A stretch of 64,000 nt of DNA, from positions 1 through 64,000 of the forward strand of contig JAQXDL010000022.1 in NCBI GenBank assembly GCA_029251375.1, written 5' to 3'. Origin of the DNA: Pseudomonadales bacterium (GTDB taxonomy: Bacteria > Pseudomonadota > Gammaproteobacteria > Pseudomonadales > Azotimanducaceae). Below are positions 17,962 through 27,204 of this stretch, piece by piece; the stretch's first letter is position 1, and the number at the start of each line of letters is the position of its first letter. A program made the position numbers and the translations under genes. A model generated the notes under the pieces. The model ran no database searches. It was not told the origin of the DNA and saw nothing but the letters and a program-made list of their open reading frames with translations.

Positions 17962-18683
17962 GACTCAGGCGACCGAAAGGCAATCGATTTAGAAATAGAA
18001 ATCGATTGCGGCGACATACGGCATTTGTAGGCAAGCACCTCGACACCGGCTTCAACTGCCATCTTGATTGTGCTCGTATACTCTGGGTCAATATGGCCGG
18101 CAGGCTCTACAGTATTGATGCCAGAGTGCTGCACACAAAAAAACAATACAGCGCGACCCCCGTTTGCTACCACCTCAATGAGTTCTCGTAGATGTTTTGT
18201 CCCTCTGCTGCTGACCGCATCAGGAAAAAAACCGCGACCCGACGCCTCGAGTAACGTCACACTTTTTACTTCGACGTAACAATCCTTCGAATCCTTCGAT
18301 GTATCACCGGTTAACAATAAATCTATGCGGCTATTCTCGTTACCGTACTTAACCTCCGTACGTATATCGGCGTAGCCCTGTAACTCGGGCACTTTGTTAG
18401 CATGAATAGCCTCCAGTACTAACTGGTTAGCCTTGGCTGAATGGATGCCAATGTAGTGCCCCCGCGGGGTTTTAGCTAACTCCCAAGTATGGGCATACTT
18501 TCGTTTTGGATTATCTGAGGTCGAATACCAAACCTCACTATTGGGTTCAGTACAGTTTTTCATCGAGCCCGTGTTAGGACAGTGAATCGTCATTAGCTCA
18601 CCAGCAGGCGATTCTATATCGGCTAGGAACCTTTTATAACGCTTAACCAATCGTCCGGATGCAAGCGCTGGAGTATATTTCAT
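17958..18683 (-). CDS. sfsA: SfsA family protein (sugar fermentation stimulation protein A)
   Basis: The protein has 241 residues. The N-terminal half has an OB-like fold with CPNTGSM and the C-terminal half has a restriction-endonuclease-like core: RIDLLL (Asp), YVEVKSVTL (Glu, Lys) and FPDAVSSRGTKHL. The family binds DNA and was named from E. coli maltose phenotypes, but its cellular role is uncertain. In Pseudomonas it also lies near an aminotransferase and dksA. Here it additionally heads an overlapping operon with a FecCD/HmuV importer, an arrangement I do not recall as standard. Confidence 0.93.
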   Translation of the reverse strand: MKYTPALASGRLVKRYKRFLADIESPAGELMTIHCPNTGSMKNCTEPNSEVWYSTSDNPKRKYAHTWELAKTPRGHYIGIHSAKANQLVLEAIHANKVPELQGYADIRTEVKYGNENSRIDLLLTGDTSKDSKDCYVEVKSVTLLEASGRGFFPDAVSSRGTKHLRELIEVVANGGRAVLFFCVQHSGINTVEPAGHIDPEYTSTIKMAVEAGVEVLAYKCRMSPQSISISKSIAFRSPES

Positions 18684-18808
18684 AGAAAGGCCAAACTAAA
18701 TTGTTACAAAAAGGTGAATGTTGCTGTTTAAAACTGACATATTGGACTGATGTCGTTGTACTAAAATAGTTTAACCGATGTTTTGACACCATCACGTGTC
18801 TCAACTGA

Positions 18809-19996
18809 TTAAGTTGTTAATGCTTGCTTAAGTTGCTTTACGCCCTGACGCAAAAGCTCAATGTCCTGTGCGTAGCTAAACCTAACATAGTGGTCCGCAT
18901 CAAAATGTCCAAAGTCTGTTCCTGGCGTAACCGCGACACTATATCGCTCCAACAAGTCATGACAAAACGCTTCGCTGTTGGCGCTTCCCTCGGGTAATCG
19001 AGCATAAATATAAAAGGCGCCAGAAGGCTCGATCGGTATACCAAAGCCCAATGCCTTTAACGCTCCTAACAGATAATCTCTGCGCTGCTTGAAAGCAGAC
19101 CTGTTGCGATCCATCTCTGCTCTTCCCTCGTCACTAAATGCAGCTAAAGCAGCATATTGGGCAATACTTGAAGGGCAGATAAATAAGTTCTGTGCGAGTT
19201 TCTCAACACCATTTATGGCAAATTCAGGAACAACCATCCATCCGAGTCGCCATCCTGTCATACCGAAATATTTGGAGAAGCTGTTAACGACAATACAATG
19301 ATCACTGATCTCAACGACTGAATGCAGTTTTTCGTCCGAGTAATCAAGCCCATGATAAATCTCATCGACGATTAAGTGACCTTGTCGCGACGACACTTCG
19401 TCCGCAATATCCACCATGCCAGCGCGCGAGATCACACTGCCTGTGGGATTGGACGGCGACGCTAAAAGAACACCCCGACTGGTCTTGCGCCAATTATTCG
19501 CAATCAATGCGCGGTTGAGTTGATAGCCCGTATCAGCAGACACCGGAACAAGCTCGGCGTGAGCGCCCAAGGTTGTTAAAAAATGTCGATTACAAGGGTA
19601 ACCCGGATCACTCATAAGCAAACCCTCACCCACATTCATCGTCAGAGCGGTCGCCATTAGTAGCGCAGCCGAGCCGCCTGCCGTGATGAAAATCCGTTCT
19701 GAGGGAATATCCGCATTGTACTGCGTCTGATAAAAGGTCGAGATTGCGCGACGCAACTCAGGGATGCCCTGCGCCGGGGTATATTTGGTAAGACCGCTGG
19801 AAATTGCCCTTCGACCTGCATCCAATATAACTTGCGGAGTCGGGAAGTCTGGCTCGCCTACCTCCATGTGCACAATCGGCCGCCCAAGCGCCTGCAACTC
19901 GTTAGCTCTTGCTAGCAGTTTCATTACCCTGAAGGGTTGAATCTGATCTAATCTATCTGCGTATTTCAACGCCACAACCTTCAAGCTCCGAATCAT
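18809..19996 (-). CDS. Class I/II PLP-dependent aminotransferase
   Basis: An aspartate-aminotransferase-fold enzyme of up to 395 residues. Key features are EVGEPDFPTP near 41-50, the SNPTG substrate loop near 181-185, the YHGLDY segment and the Schiff-base lysine in NSFSKYFGMTGWRLGW (about 243), with a C-terminal RFSYA arginine. The start is uncertain: the ATG at 19996 has no visible ribosome binding site, while a TTG nine codons later has GAAGG at good spacing. Its neighbours sfsA and dksA match the Pseudomonas order. The substrate cannot be read from sequence. Confidence 0.88.
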   Translation of the reverse strand: MIRSLKVVALKYADRLDQIQPFRVMKLLARANELQALGRPIVHMEVGEPDFPTPQVILDAGRRAISSGLTKYTPAQGIPELRRAISTFYQTQYNADIPSERIFITAGGSAALLMATALTMNVGEGLLMSDPGYPCNRHFLTTLGAHAELVPVSADTGYQLNRALIANNWRKTSRGVLLASPSNPTGSVISRAGMVDIADEVSSRQGHLIVDEIYHGLDYSDEKLHSVVEISDHCIVVNSFSKYFGMTGWRLGWMVVPEFAINGVEKLAQNLFICPSSIAQYAALAAFSDEGRAEMDRNRSAFKQRRDYLLGALKALGFGIPIEPSGAFYIYARLPEGSANSEAFCHDLLERYSVAVTPGTDFGHFDADHYVRFSYAQDIELLRQGVKQLKQALTT

Positions 19997-20086
19997 TATC
20001 GTTAATTCGATAGAACATAGAGATATCTCTGGCTAAAAGACAGATATTTATCCCCAAATGAAGAAAAGTTTTTTATGATCAGAAGC

Positions 20087-20115
20087 TTGGCGATTCGCAC
20101 TCGGTCTGGTATGGT
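20087..20115 (+). promoter_or_regulatory. Candidate sigma-70 promoter of dksA
   Basis: TTGGCG and TATGGT with a 17-base spacer, about 50 bases before the dksA start. The -10 is followed by GCGCAGC. A GGAAGG ribosome binding site lies a few bases before the ATG at 20167. Confidence 0.5.
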
Positions 20116-20166
20116 GCGCAGCTCGATTTTGAACGGCTTTTTAAGATAACCAAACTGGAAGGCACC

Positions 20167-21279
20167 ATGGCAGCAAAACAAAAAAAGACGCCAGCGACAA
20201 AGTCTAAAGCACCGACAAAGAGTAAAGCTAAAAAGGCTACTAAGCCTAAAACTAAAGCGGCTAATAAGCCTAAAGCTAAAGCGGCAACTAAAGCTAAGAC
20301 TAAAGCCAAGACTAAAGCTAACGCTAAGCCTAAAGTGACAACAAAGGCCAAAGCAAAAGCCACGTCGAAGGCGAAAGTAGTCGCTAAATCAAAAGCCAAG
20401 CCTAAACCTGCGGCGAAATCCAAACCAAAAGCCGCCGTTAAGGTAAAAGCCAAAGTAGGCAAAAAAGCACCTGCTAAAAAAGCACCTGCTAAGGCACCGG
20501 TAAAAGCGTCTAAAAAAGCAGTCGCAAAGAGCAAACCTAAAGCAGCAAAGCCAAAAACTGCTTCGAAATCAAAAGCCAAAGCTAGTAAGAAGATAGCGGC
20601 AAAAACACCTGCGAAGGCTAAAAAAGTCGTCGCAAAGAGCAAGTCCACCCAATCTACATCTAAGGTAAAGGCAAATACGAAGGTGAAATTAGTTTCAAAA
20701 ACACCCTCCAAGACCACCAAAGCCAGCGCAAAGCCAAAAGAAAAAGTAAAAGCAGCGGCAAAGCCCAAGGTAAAAGCAGTTGCAACTAAAAAATCAGCTG
20801 CAGCAAAGCAGAATAAGGCGCCTGTAAAGACAGCGTCTAAGCCGAAGACTAAGTTAAAACCACAACCAAAGGCGACGCCAAAGGCAAAGACGAAGAAAAA
20901 ATTCGTCGACGACTACATGACAGAGGAACACAAAGACTTCTTCCGTCAGATGTTGCTGCAAGCAAAGCGTCAGCTGATGGAAGAAGTAGACCGAACTGTA
21001 AAGAATATGCAGGATCAGGCGACTAACGATCCAGATCCGGCAGATAGAGCAACGCAGGAAGAAGAGTTCAGTATCGAGTTACGTACTCGAGACAGAGAGC
21101 GGCGCCTAATCAAGAAAATTGATAGTACGCTAGACCTTATTGATCAAGATGAATATGGCTTCTGTGATTCCTGCGGCATTGAAATTGGTCTTAAGCGATT
21201 GGAAGCACGCCCAACTGCGACCCAATGTATCGACTGCAAAATGCTCTCCGAAATTAAAGAGAAACAGATTCTCGGCTAG
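20167..21279 (+). CDS. dksA: DksA with a 250-residue lysine/alanine-rich histone-H1-like extension
   Basis: DksA binds the RNA polymerase secondary channel and works with ppGpp in the stringent response. Residues 251-370 are a complete DksA: the coiled-coil tip DPADRA has D290, D293 and A295 (D71, D74, A76 in E. coli), and the zinc finger has C333, C336, C354 and C357. Residues 1-250 are almost only Lys, Ala, Pro, Thr, Ser and Val in irregular repeats such as AKSKPKAA and KKAPAK, like histone H1 tails or Pseudomonas AlgP. E. coli DksA has 151 residues. The frame has no stop from the ATG with its GGAAGG site into the DksA domain, so this is a true fusion. The tail probably binds nucleic acid; that is inference. 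Confidence 0.93.
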   Translation: MAAKQKKTPATKSKAPTKSKAKKATKPKTKAANKPKAKAATKAKTKAKTKANAKPKVTTKAKAKATSKAKVVAKSKAKPKPAAKSKPKAAVKVKAKVGKKAPAKKAPAKAPVKASKKAVAKSKPKAAKPKTASKSKAKASKKIAAKTPAKAKKVVAKSKSTQSTSKVKANTKVKLVSKTPSKTTKASAKPKEKVKAAAKPKVKAVATKKSAAAKQNKAPVKTASKPKTKLKPQPKATPKAKTKKKFVDDYMTEEHKDFFRQMLLQAKRQLMEEVDRTVKNMQDQATNDPDPADRATQEEEFSIELRTRDRERRLIKKIDSTLDLIDQDEYGFCDSCGIEIGLKRLEARPTATQCIDCKMLSEIKEKQILG

Positions 21280-21393
21280 CGATGTGATTTGACGCACAGA
21301 GTTGAAATGCTCTAGCAGCTCTGCGTAGAAACATTACACGGGATGGGACTTTTAGCAGCCTGAATCTGTAAAACTATATGGGACCGCGCTCGA

Positions 21394-22296
21394 GTGAATT
21401 CAGACAATCACTATATCGGGCGTTTTGCCCCCTCCCCTTCAGGGCCTCTTCATTTCGGCTCGCTAGTAGCTGCGGTCGCGAGCTTTCTGGATGCACGGTC
21501 AAAGAACGGGCAATGGCTGGTTCGAATGGAAGATCTTGACCCCCCAAGAGAAAGTCCCAGCGCCCCCGCAGTCATTCTCAAACAACTGAAGGACTTTGAG
21601 TTAGTCTGGGATGGTCAAGTGCTTTTTCAAAGCACACGACTCGACGCATACGCGGCGGCATTAAAGAGTCTCCAAGACCGTCATCTAACCTTTCAATGCC
21701 GCTGCAGTCGCAACAAGACACCGAGCGTTTACCCTGGCACCTGCCGCGATGCCGCTCATACGGAAAACTTGGCGACACTGCCTACATCAACAAGACTGCG
21801 GGTCGATCCCTGTGAAGTAGGTTTTGAAGATAGAATACTTGGCCGCAAAACTTGGCATCTTCAACATGATGTCGGCGATTTTATCATTCGACGCAAAGAC
21901 CGCTTATTCGCCTACCAGCTTGCAGTCGTTGTTGATGACGCTTATCAAAATATCACCCACGTTGTTCGTGGCAGCGATCTTTTAGATTCGACGCCACGAC
22001 AGATTTTCCTAAATCAATGCTTACACTTATCGCAGCCGAATTATGCGCATCTGCCGGTCATTCTTGGCGAAGACGGCTTTAAATTGAGCAAACAAGCGAT
22101 GGCGCGACCCATCAGTAATGAAAACCCCAGCAGCCTGCTCAAGCTCGCCCTAAAGGCTTTGGGACAGAAGGTCATCGACTCCATTGACTACAGCGAGATG
22201 CTTGCGGTTAGCGCACTAAATTGGGATATTGAAAGGGTGCCTAAGACCCTATCTCAGAATATCATCGAACTGACTGACGAGGACCTGCAGAAATAG
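21394..22296 (+). CDS. gluQ: Glutamyl-Q tRNA(Asp) synthetase
   Basis: Attaches glutamate to the queuosine base at position 34 of tRNA-Asp. It is a 300-residue paralogue of GluRS without the anticodon-binding domain. The HIGH-like motif is HFGS at 20-23, preceded by GRFAPSPSGPL. A zinc site is formed by CRC and CPGTC-type cysteines near 102-121, and the KMSKS-like element is KLSKQ. The start is GTG. The dksA-gluQ pair is conserved widely in gammaproteobacteria and is often co-transcribed. The 114-base gap after dksA holds an ACGCACAGAG/CTCTGCGT stem without a T-run. Confidence 0.95.
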   Translation: MNSDNHYIGRFAPSPSGPLHFGSLVAAVASFLDARSKNGQWLVRMEDLDPPRESPSAPAVILKQLKDFELVWDGQVLFQSTRLDAYAAALKSLQDRHLTFQCRCSRNKTPSVYPGTCRDAAHTENLATLPTSTRLRVDPCEVGFEDRILGRKTWHLQHDVGDFIIRRKDRLFAYQLAVVVDDAYQNITHVVRGSDLLDSTPRQIFLNQCLHLSQPNYAHLPVILGEDGFKLSKQAMARPISNENPSSLLKLALKALGQKVIDSIDYSEMLAVSALNWDIERVPKTLSQNIIELTDEDLQK

Positions 22297-22415
22297 TTTA
22301 ATCTAGCGTCTTGATAACACGTAAGAGGAACCCTCGCTCACTTCGTGACAGAATGTCTTGAAAAGGGTCCCGAATAAAGTCTCAATCAAAATATTAGCTT
22401 ACGGCAGGTGCGACT

Positions 22416-22739
22416 GTGTTTCTTGAAAGATGTTTGATATTTCTGATTTTCGGCTTTTTTGTCTTTATCGCCGACGTCGGTCAATGGTCCTCGCGATCGG
22501 GTGTCATTATGTTCGCATTCGAATACGTAATGTGGTTTGTCCTCATCGCTCTGACCTTTAGGCTAACGCTGCGGCACATTGGTTCGACCAAAACATCGAA
22601 CTATTCATCAAACCATTCCTCAAACCACTTAACGAGCGACTCAACCAACTACTCAGCCAACTACTCAACGAATGAGGAACCCGGAAACGAAATCGACCAT
22701 TCGACAGGCGCACAAAGTCTCGCGCGAGAAATGACATGA
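22416..22739 (+). CDS. cbrX: Small membrane protein coupled to CbrA, CbrX-like
   Basis: The 107-residue product has two hydrophobic segments, about 5-20 and 33-50. Its tail from 58 to 86 is dominated by Asn, Ser and Thr in short repeats such as NYSSNHSSNH. The start is GTG with AGG seven bases before. It ends in ATGA, overlapping the cbrA start by four bases. A small ORF in just this position, overlapping cbrA, is known as cbrX in Pseudomonas putida. The assignment rests on position, size and coupling rather than sequence identity. The repetitive tail looks like a recent expansion. Confidence 0.7.
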   Translation: MFLERCLIFLIFGFFVFIADVGQWSSRSGVIMFAFEYVMWFVLIALTFRLTLRHIGSTKTSNYSSNHSSNHLTSDSTNYSANYSTNEEPGNEIDHSTGAQSLAREMT

Positions 22740-25699
22740 CGTTTTCACTCGCCCAGCTATTTACCATCAGCTTTATCTATCTGTTGACGTTATTCGGATC
22801 TGCGTACGCGACAGAAAAGGCTTGGCTACCTAAATCAATCACACAACATCCATTTATTCGTGTAGCAGCACTTGGCGTGTTTGCCGGCGCGATCGCTTTT
22901 TTTGGCGCGTTTACCTTAATTGCTCAATTTGGCTCTAACTACCTCCTGTATTTCTTTGGATCCAGCGCCGTCTTCTTACTCGCGCCGCTACTGCTTTTCC
23001 AAATCGCACGTATATCTTTGGCACACAAGCTTGGATCGCTCGCAGATGTATTTGCCTTTCGATACCCCTCGAGCTGGGTGGGCGGCGTCATTAGCATGCT
23101 TATGTTGTTAAGTGTTTTGCCCTTAATCGCCCTGCAGATTCATGCGGCGTCGATCACCGTCCATCTTCTCAATCAAGACATCAGTGAAGACCGGCTGGCC
23201 ATCATTTTCTGCATAACAATGACTGTATTCGCCATCTTATTCGGCGCTCGCCATGCATCAACACGCGACAAACATGAAGGGCTTGTCTTTGCGATGGGAC
23301 TGGAATCGATTTTTAAATTGCTCGCCTTTGTGGCTATCGCTTTGTATGCCGTGTTTAGCGTGTTCGGCGGATTCGCTGAAATGGCAACCTGGCTTGGCTC
23401 AGCTGAAGCCAACGCCATGAAAAGCCAGATTATGGACCTCAATGAAGGCAGCTCACGCTCACTGTTACTGATGTTCTTTGCTGCAGCACTCGTCATGCCA
23501 CACATGTTCCATCTGTTACTGACTGAAAACGATAACGAATCGCTTCTGTCCGCCTCAAGATGGGGCTTCCCGTTGTACATGTTTGTGCTAAGCCTTTGTA
23601 TTCCACCTATTTTCTGGGCGGCCAGCTATGTCGCAAGCCCACATAGCGCCGAATTTTCAGCGGTCAGCCTAGGCCTTACCAGCAACAGCGAGATTATTAC
23701 AATTCTCGCTTTTCTGGCCGGTTTTGCCGCAACCAGCGGGGTGCTGATCGTCGTCACATTAGCGATGGCATCGATGTCTCTTCACCACATGCTGTTACCT
23801 TTTTATCGACCCAACGAAGATAGAGACTTCGTCGCCTTGTTACTGAACATGCGGCGTATTTTGATTGCCGGCATCATCTTAGCGGCTTATGGTCTGTATC
23901 AATATTTAGATGCTGAGCAGTCGCTGATGAGCATCGGGTTTATTACCTTTGTCGCCACCATACAGTTTCTTCCCGGTCTTATTGGCGGGTTTTATTGGCG
24001 TGCTGCAAATCGTATTGGCCTAATGTCGGGATTGGCCGCTGGATTTATTGTGTGGTTTCTTGTGCTCTTGTTGCCCTTGGTGGGAGACATCGTATCCGCT
24101 TCCCGATTTGACACACCGTTATCTTTTGAGCTCAATCAAAGTGTTTGGCATATCGCCGCATTGATTTCACTCGTCACCAATAGCGTCATTTTCATTGTCG
24201 CGTCCTTATTCACTTCACCAACACCAGATGAACTGAAGGCGGCCGAGGAGTGTATGTCCGATTCCCGCGTCAAACCCTACCAGGGAGTTCTCGTGGCAAG
24301 ATCAGTGCCGGAAATTCGCAACAAACTCGGCGAGATGATTGGTCTCGCCGCTGCAAGCCAAGAAGTCCATGCCGGCTTAACAGAACTTGGTTTCAATGAA
24401 GAAGAGAGGCGCGCATTCGCCCTCACGCGAATGCGAAATCACATGGAATCCAACCTCTCCAGCGTGGTCGGTCAGACCATAGCCCACTCCATCATCACAC
24501 GCGCGTTACCCTATCAACTTGACCACTCTGGCACCGTTGTCTCAGAGAGCGTCCAGAGCATGGAAAACCGATTTGAAGGCTACCGTTCGGAATTGACTGG
24601 CCTGGCTGCCGAACTCGACAACCTACGTCGTTATCACCGGCAGATTTTGCAAGATTTACCGTCGGCAGTTTGCTCTATCGATCAAAGCGACAGGGTGCTG
24701 ACGTGGAATGCCGCCATGGAGGAACTAACAAATATCCCAGCCCCTATCATCGTCGACCACAACATCGCCAGCTTACCGACCCAATGGTTCAAAATTATCA
24801 ATGAAATTGCACTTACTGATTCGGACCAAAAAATAAAACTCGAATTTAACACCGAAGGTATGACGCGGTTGTTGTCACTGCACAAGTCAGTGATCGCGAC
24901 GGACAACAACAATGGCGACAAAGTTATCGTCCTAGAAGATATCACCGACGAACAAATCCTTGAGCAACAGTTACTGCATAATCAGAGACTCGCCTCGATT
25001 GGTCAGCTTGCAGCCGGCGTTGCACATGAAATCGGCAATCCAATTACCGGCATTGCTTGTCTTGCCCAAAACTTAAAGATTGAAACCGAACAGCCAGAGT
25101 TACACGAACTCTCTGAAGAAATTTTGAATCAAACTGACCGGGTCTCAGAGATTCTGAAATCCCTTATCAATTTTGCACACAGCGGCAGCAAATCGAACAA
25201 GCCACAAACAACACCCGTCGAGCTAAGTCAGTGCATCGATGAGGCAATCAATCTGCTCAACTTAGCAACAAACGACAAGCAGATATCCTTCGCCAACCAT
25301 CTGCCGCATACGCTTTTCACCTTAGGGGATGGCCAGAGACTTTTGCAGGTTTTTATCAATGTCCTCTCCAATGCCAGAGACGCGTCAATGGCGAACGGCA
25401 CAGTTGATGTAGTCGGTCAGATCATCGACAACCACATCCGTATTGAGGTCATAGATAAAGGTCACGGCATCGAAGCGGCAAACCTCAGCCGTATGTTCGA
25501 CCCTTTCTTTACCACCAAAGATCCTGGCCAAGGCACAGGGCTTGGACTCGCTATTGTGACGACGATTCTGCAGGAACATCACGGTTCAATTTCCGCTGTT
25601 TCGGGACCTGTTCAAGGTACTCACGTGATAATCACCCTTCCGCACTATGATCGACCGGAATTGGATTTGACTTCGACGAGCAAAACAGTGTTTAGTTAA
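22736..25699 (+). CDS. cbrA: Transporter-like sensor histidine kinase CbrA
   Basis: Membrane sensor kinase of 987 residues controlling use of poor carbon and nitrogen sources through CbrB. Residues 1 to about 500 form a sodium/solute-symporter-like domain with some 12-13 helices. A linker and a PAS domain (about 640-740, LPSAVCSIDQSDRVLTWNA) follow. The kinase core has H764 in GVAHEIGNP as phosphoacceptor, then the N-box NVLSNARDAS near 875-884, DKGHGI, FFTTK and GQGTGLGLAIV. All catalytic boxes are intact. It is coupled to cbrX upstream, and cbrB starts 31 bases downstream. In Pseudomonas the transporter part can move histidine; the ligand here is unknown. Confidence 0.95.
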   Translation: MTFSLAQLFTISFIYLLTLFGSAYATEKAWLPKSITQHPFIRVAALGVFAGAIAFFGAFTLIAQFGSNYLLYFFGSSAVFLLAPLLLFQIARISLAHKLGSLADVFAFRYPSSWVGGVISMLMLLSVLPLIALQIHAASITVHLLNQDISEDRLAIIFCITMTVFAILFGARHASTRDKHEGLVFAMGLESIFKLLAFVAIALYAVFSVFGGFAEMATWLGSAEANAMKSQIMDLNEGSSRSLLLMFFAAALVMPHMFHLLLTENDNESLLSASRWGFPLYMFVLSLCIPPIFWAASYVASPHSAEFSAVSLGLTSNSEIITILAFLAGFAATSGVLIVVTLAMASMSLHHMLLPFYRPNEDRDFVALLLNMRRILIAGIILAAYGLYQYLDAEQSLMSIGFITFVATIQFLPGLIGGFYWRAANRIGLMSGLAAGFIVWFLVLLLPLVGDIVSASRFDTPLSFELNQSVWHIAALISLVTNSVIFIVASLFTSPTPDELKAAEECMSDSRVKPYQGVLVARSVPEIRNKLGEMIGLAAASQEVHAGLTELGFNEEERRAFALTRMRNHMESNLSSVVGQTIAHSIITRALPYQLDHSGTVVSESVQSMENRFEGYRSELTGLAAELDNLRRYHRQILQDLPSAVCSIDQSDRVLTWNAAMEELTNIPAPIIVDHNIASLPTQWFKIINEIALTDSDQKIKLEFNTEGMTRLLSLHKSVIATDNNNGDKVIVLEDITDEQILEQQLLHNQRLASIGQLAAGVAHEIGNPITGIACLAQNLKIETEQPELHELSEEILNQTDRVSEILKSLINFAHSGSKSNKPQTTPVELSQCIDEAINLLNLATNDKQISFANHLPHTLFTLGDGQRLLQVFINVLSNARDASMANGTVDVVGQIIDNHIRIEVIDKGHGIEAANLSRMFDPFFTTKDPGQGTGLGLAIVTTILQEHHGSISAVSGPVQGTHVIITLPHYDRPELDLTSTSKTVFS

Positions 25700-25730
25700 T
25701 CTCATTCGACGTAAATAGCTCTGTGTGACT

Positions 25731-27065
25731 ATGGGCAACAAAGAAATTCTGATTATAGAAGACGAAGTTGTTATTCGCTCTTCCATTAGAAAATTCCTAC
25801 AAAAACAAGGTTGTAAAGTGAGCGAGGCGGGTTCTGTTGCGGAGGCAACGGCATTCGATCTTGCAAACTTTGACCTCATCATTACAGACCTTCGCCTGCC
25901 AGGCGCAATCGGCACAGACATCATTAAACAAGCGCCAAATGTTCCCGTGCTTGTTATGACCAGCTACGCAAGTGTGACCTCAGCTGTCGACGCAATGAAA
26001 CTCGGCGCTGTCGACTACATTGCAAAACCGTTTAATTACGATGACCTTTTATCGACCGTTCAAAAAGTGATCTCAGATGATGTTGAAATCACGGATGACA
26101 AAGCAACAGCACCTGCGCTAACCAATATGCTGGGTAAGTGCGCGGCAATGCTAACCCTGTTTGAACAAATTGCGAAAGTTGCGCCAACTGACACCAACGT
26201 TCTTATACAAGGTGAATCTGGCACAGGTAAAGAACTCGTCGCCAAAGCAATACACGTATCTGGCAAACAATCGAAGGCGAGCATGATCTCGCTAAATTGT
26301 GCCGCTATTCCAGACTCACTGATTGAATCTGAATTATTTGGTCATGAGAAAGGCGCCTTTACTGGTGCAACATCGCGACGTTTAGGATTGGTAGAGGCTG
26401 CCGATGGCGGCACCCTGTTTCTTGACGAAATTGGTGAGCTACCCCTTGAAGCTCAAGCACGCCTGCTGAGAGTCCTACAGGAAGGTGAGGTCAGACGTGT
26501 TGGATCAATTGAAACGATCAAAGTCAACGTTAGACTTGTTGCTGCCACCCATCGCGACTTGAAGTCGCTAGCAAAGACAGGTGACTTTCGAGAAGACCTC
26601 TATTATCGGCTCAATGTGGTCACGCTGACTTTGCCGCCGCTAAGAGAGCGACGTTCTGACCTAGAAGAACTATCGCAGCACTTTCTTCGTCTAAACTGTG
26701 AAAAATTGGGAAAACCCTGCTTAAGTTTCTCCGAGGAAAGTCGCAGTCTCATCGCAAGCTATCACTGGCCAGGTAATATCCGCGAGTTAGAGAATGCCAT
26801 CGAAAGGGCCGTCATCCTCTGCGAGGAACCCGTTATATCTGCAGACTTACTGTCAATTGAGCTGGATGTTTCACCGATCGAACCCACTGACGAGCCAAAT
26901 CCAGAAGAACTCTCTTTAGAAGACTACTTCCTGAAATTTGTACAAGAAAACCAAGAGCAGATGACAGAGACAGAACTGGCACAAAAACTCGGCATCAGTC
27001 GCAAAGCACTCTGGCAAAAGCGACAAAAACACAATATTCCCAGAGAAAAATCTCGCCGCACCTAA
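25731..27065 (+). CDS. cbrB: Sigma-54-dependent response regulator CbrB
   Basis: NtrC-family activator of about 444 residues. The receiver domain at 1-115 has acidic pocket EDE near 10-12, phosphoacceptor D53 in IITDLRLPG, and the KPF lysine. The AAA+ domain has Walker A GESGTGKE, the sigma-54-contacting GAFTGA loop and Walker B GGTLFLDEIGEL. A Fis-type helix-turn-helix closes the protein (TETELAQKLGISRKALWQK). A GTG two codons earlier (25725) is also possible. It is the cognate partner of CbrA. A sigma-54 promoter and dyad sites lie just downstream at 27205-27321, where Pseudomonas carries the CbrB-activated crcZ gene. Confidence 0.95.
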   Translation: MGNKEILIIEDEVVIRSSIRKFLQKQGCKVSEAGSVAEATAFDLANFDLIITDLRLPGAIGTDIIKQAPNVPVLVMTSYASVTSAVDAMKLGAVDYIAKPFNYDDLLSTVQKVISDDVEITDDKATAPALTNMLGKCAAMLTLFEQIAKVAPTDTNVLIQGESGTGKELVAKAIHVSGKQSKASMISLNCAAIPDSLIESELFGHEKGAFTGATSRRLGLVEAADGGTLFLDEIGELPLEAQARLLRVLQEGEVRRVGSIETIKVNVRLVAATHRDLKSLAKTGDFREDLYYRLNVVTLTLPPLRERRSDLEELSQHFLRLNCEKLGKPCLSFSEESRSLIASYHWPGNIRELENAIERAVILCEEPVISADLLSIELDVSPIEPTDEPNPEELSLEDYFLKFVQENQEQMTETELAQKLGISRKALWQKRQKHNIPREKSRRT

Positions 27066-27204
27066 CTAATCCTTTCACCAAAACTAAGCAAAATTGGATA
27101 GATTTGAGCACAATCAGAGAGACCATTCCCTCTAGCCGAATTTACACCGTCATGATCTGTCCCGACTTAGCGTGCATGACACAACGCCCCGTTTTTAGCG
27201 CGAC

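Noticed and set aside
20079-20768. A 229-codon open frame on the minus strand opposite dksA, rich in Phe, Ala and Leu
   Set aside because: It mirrors the Lys/Ala-rich tail of dksA; AAA and GCN codons read backwards give TTT and NGC. It has no family likeness or independent start signal.
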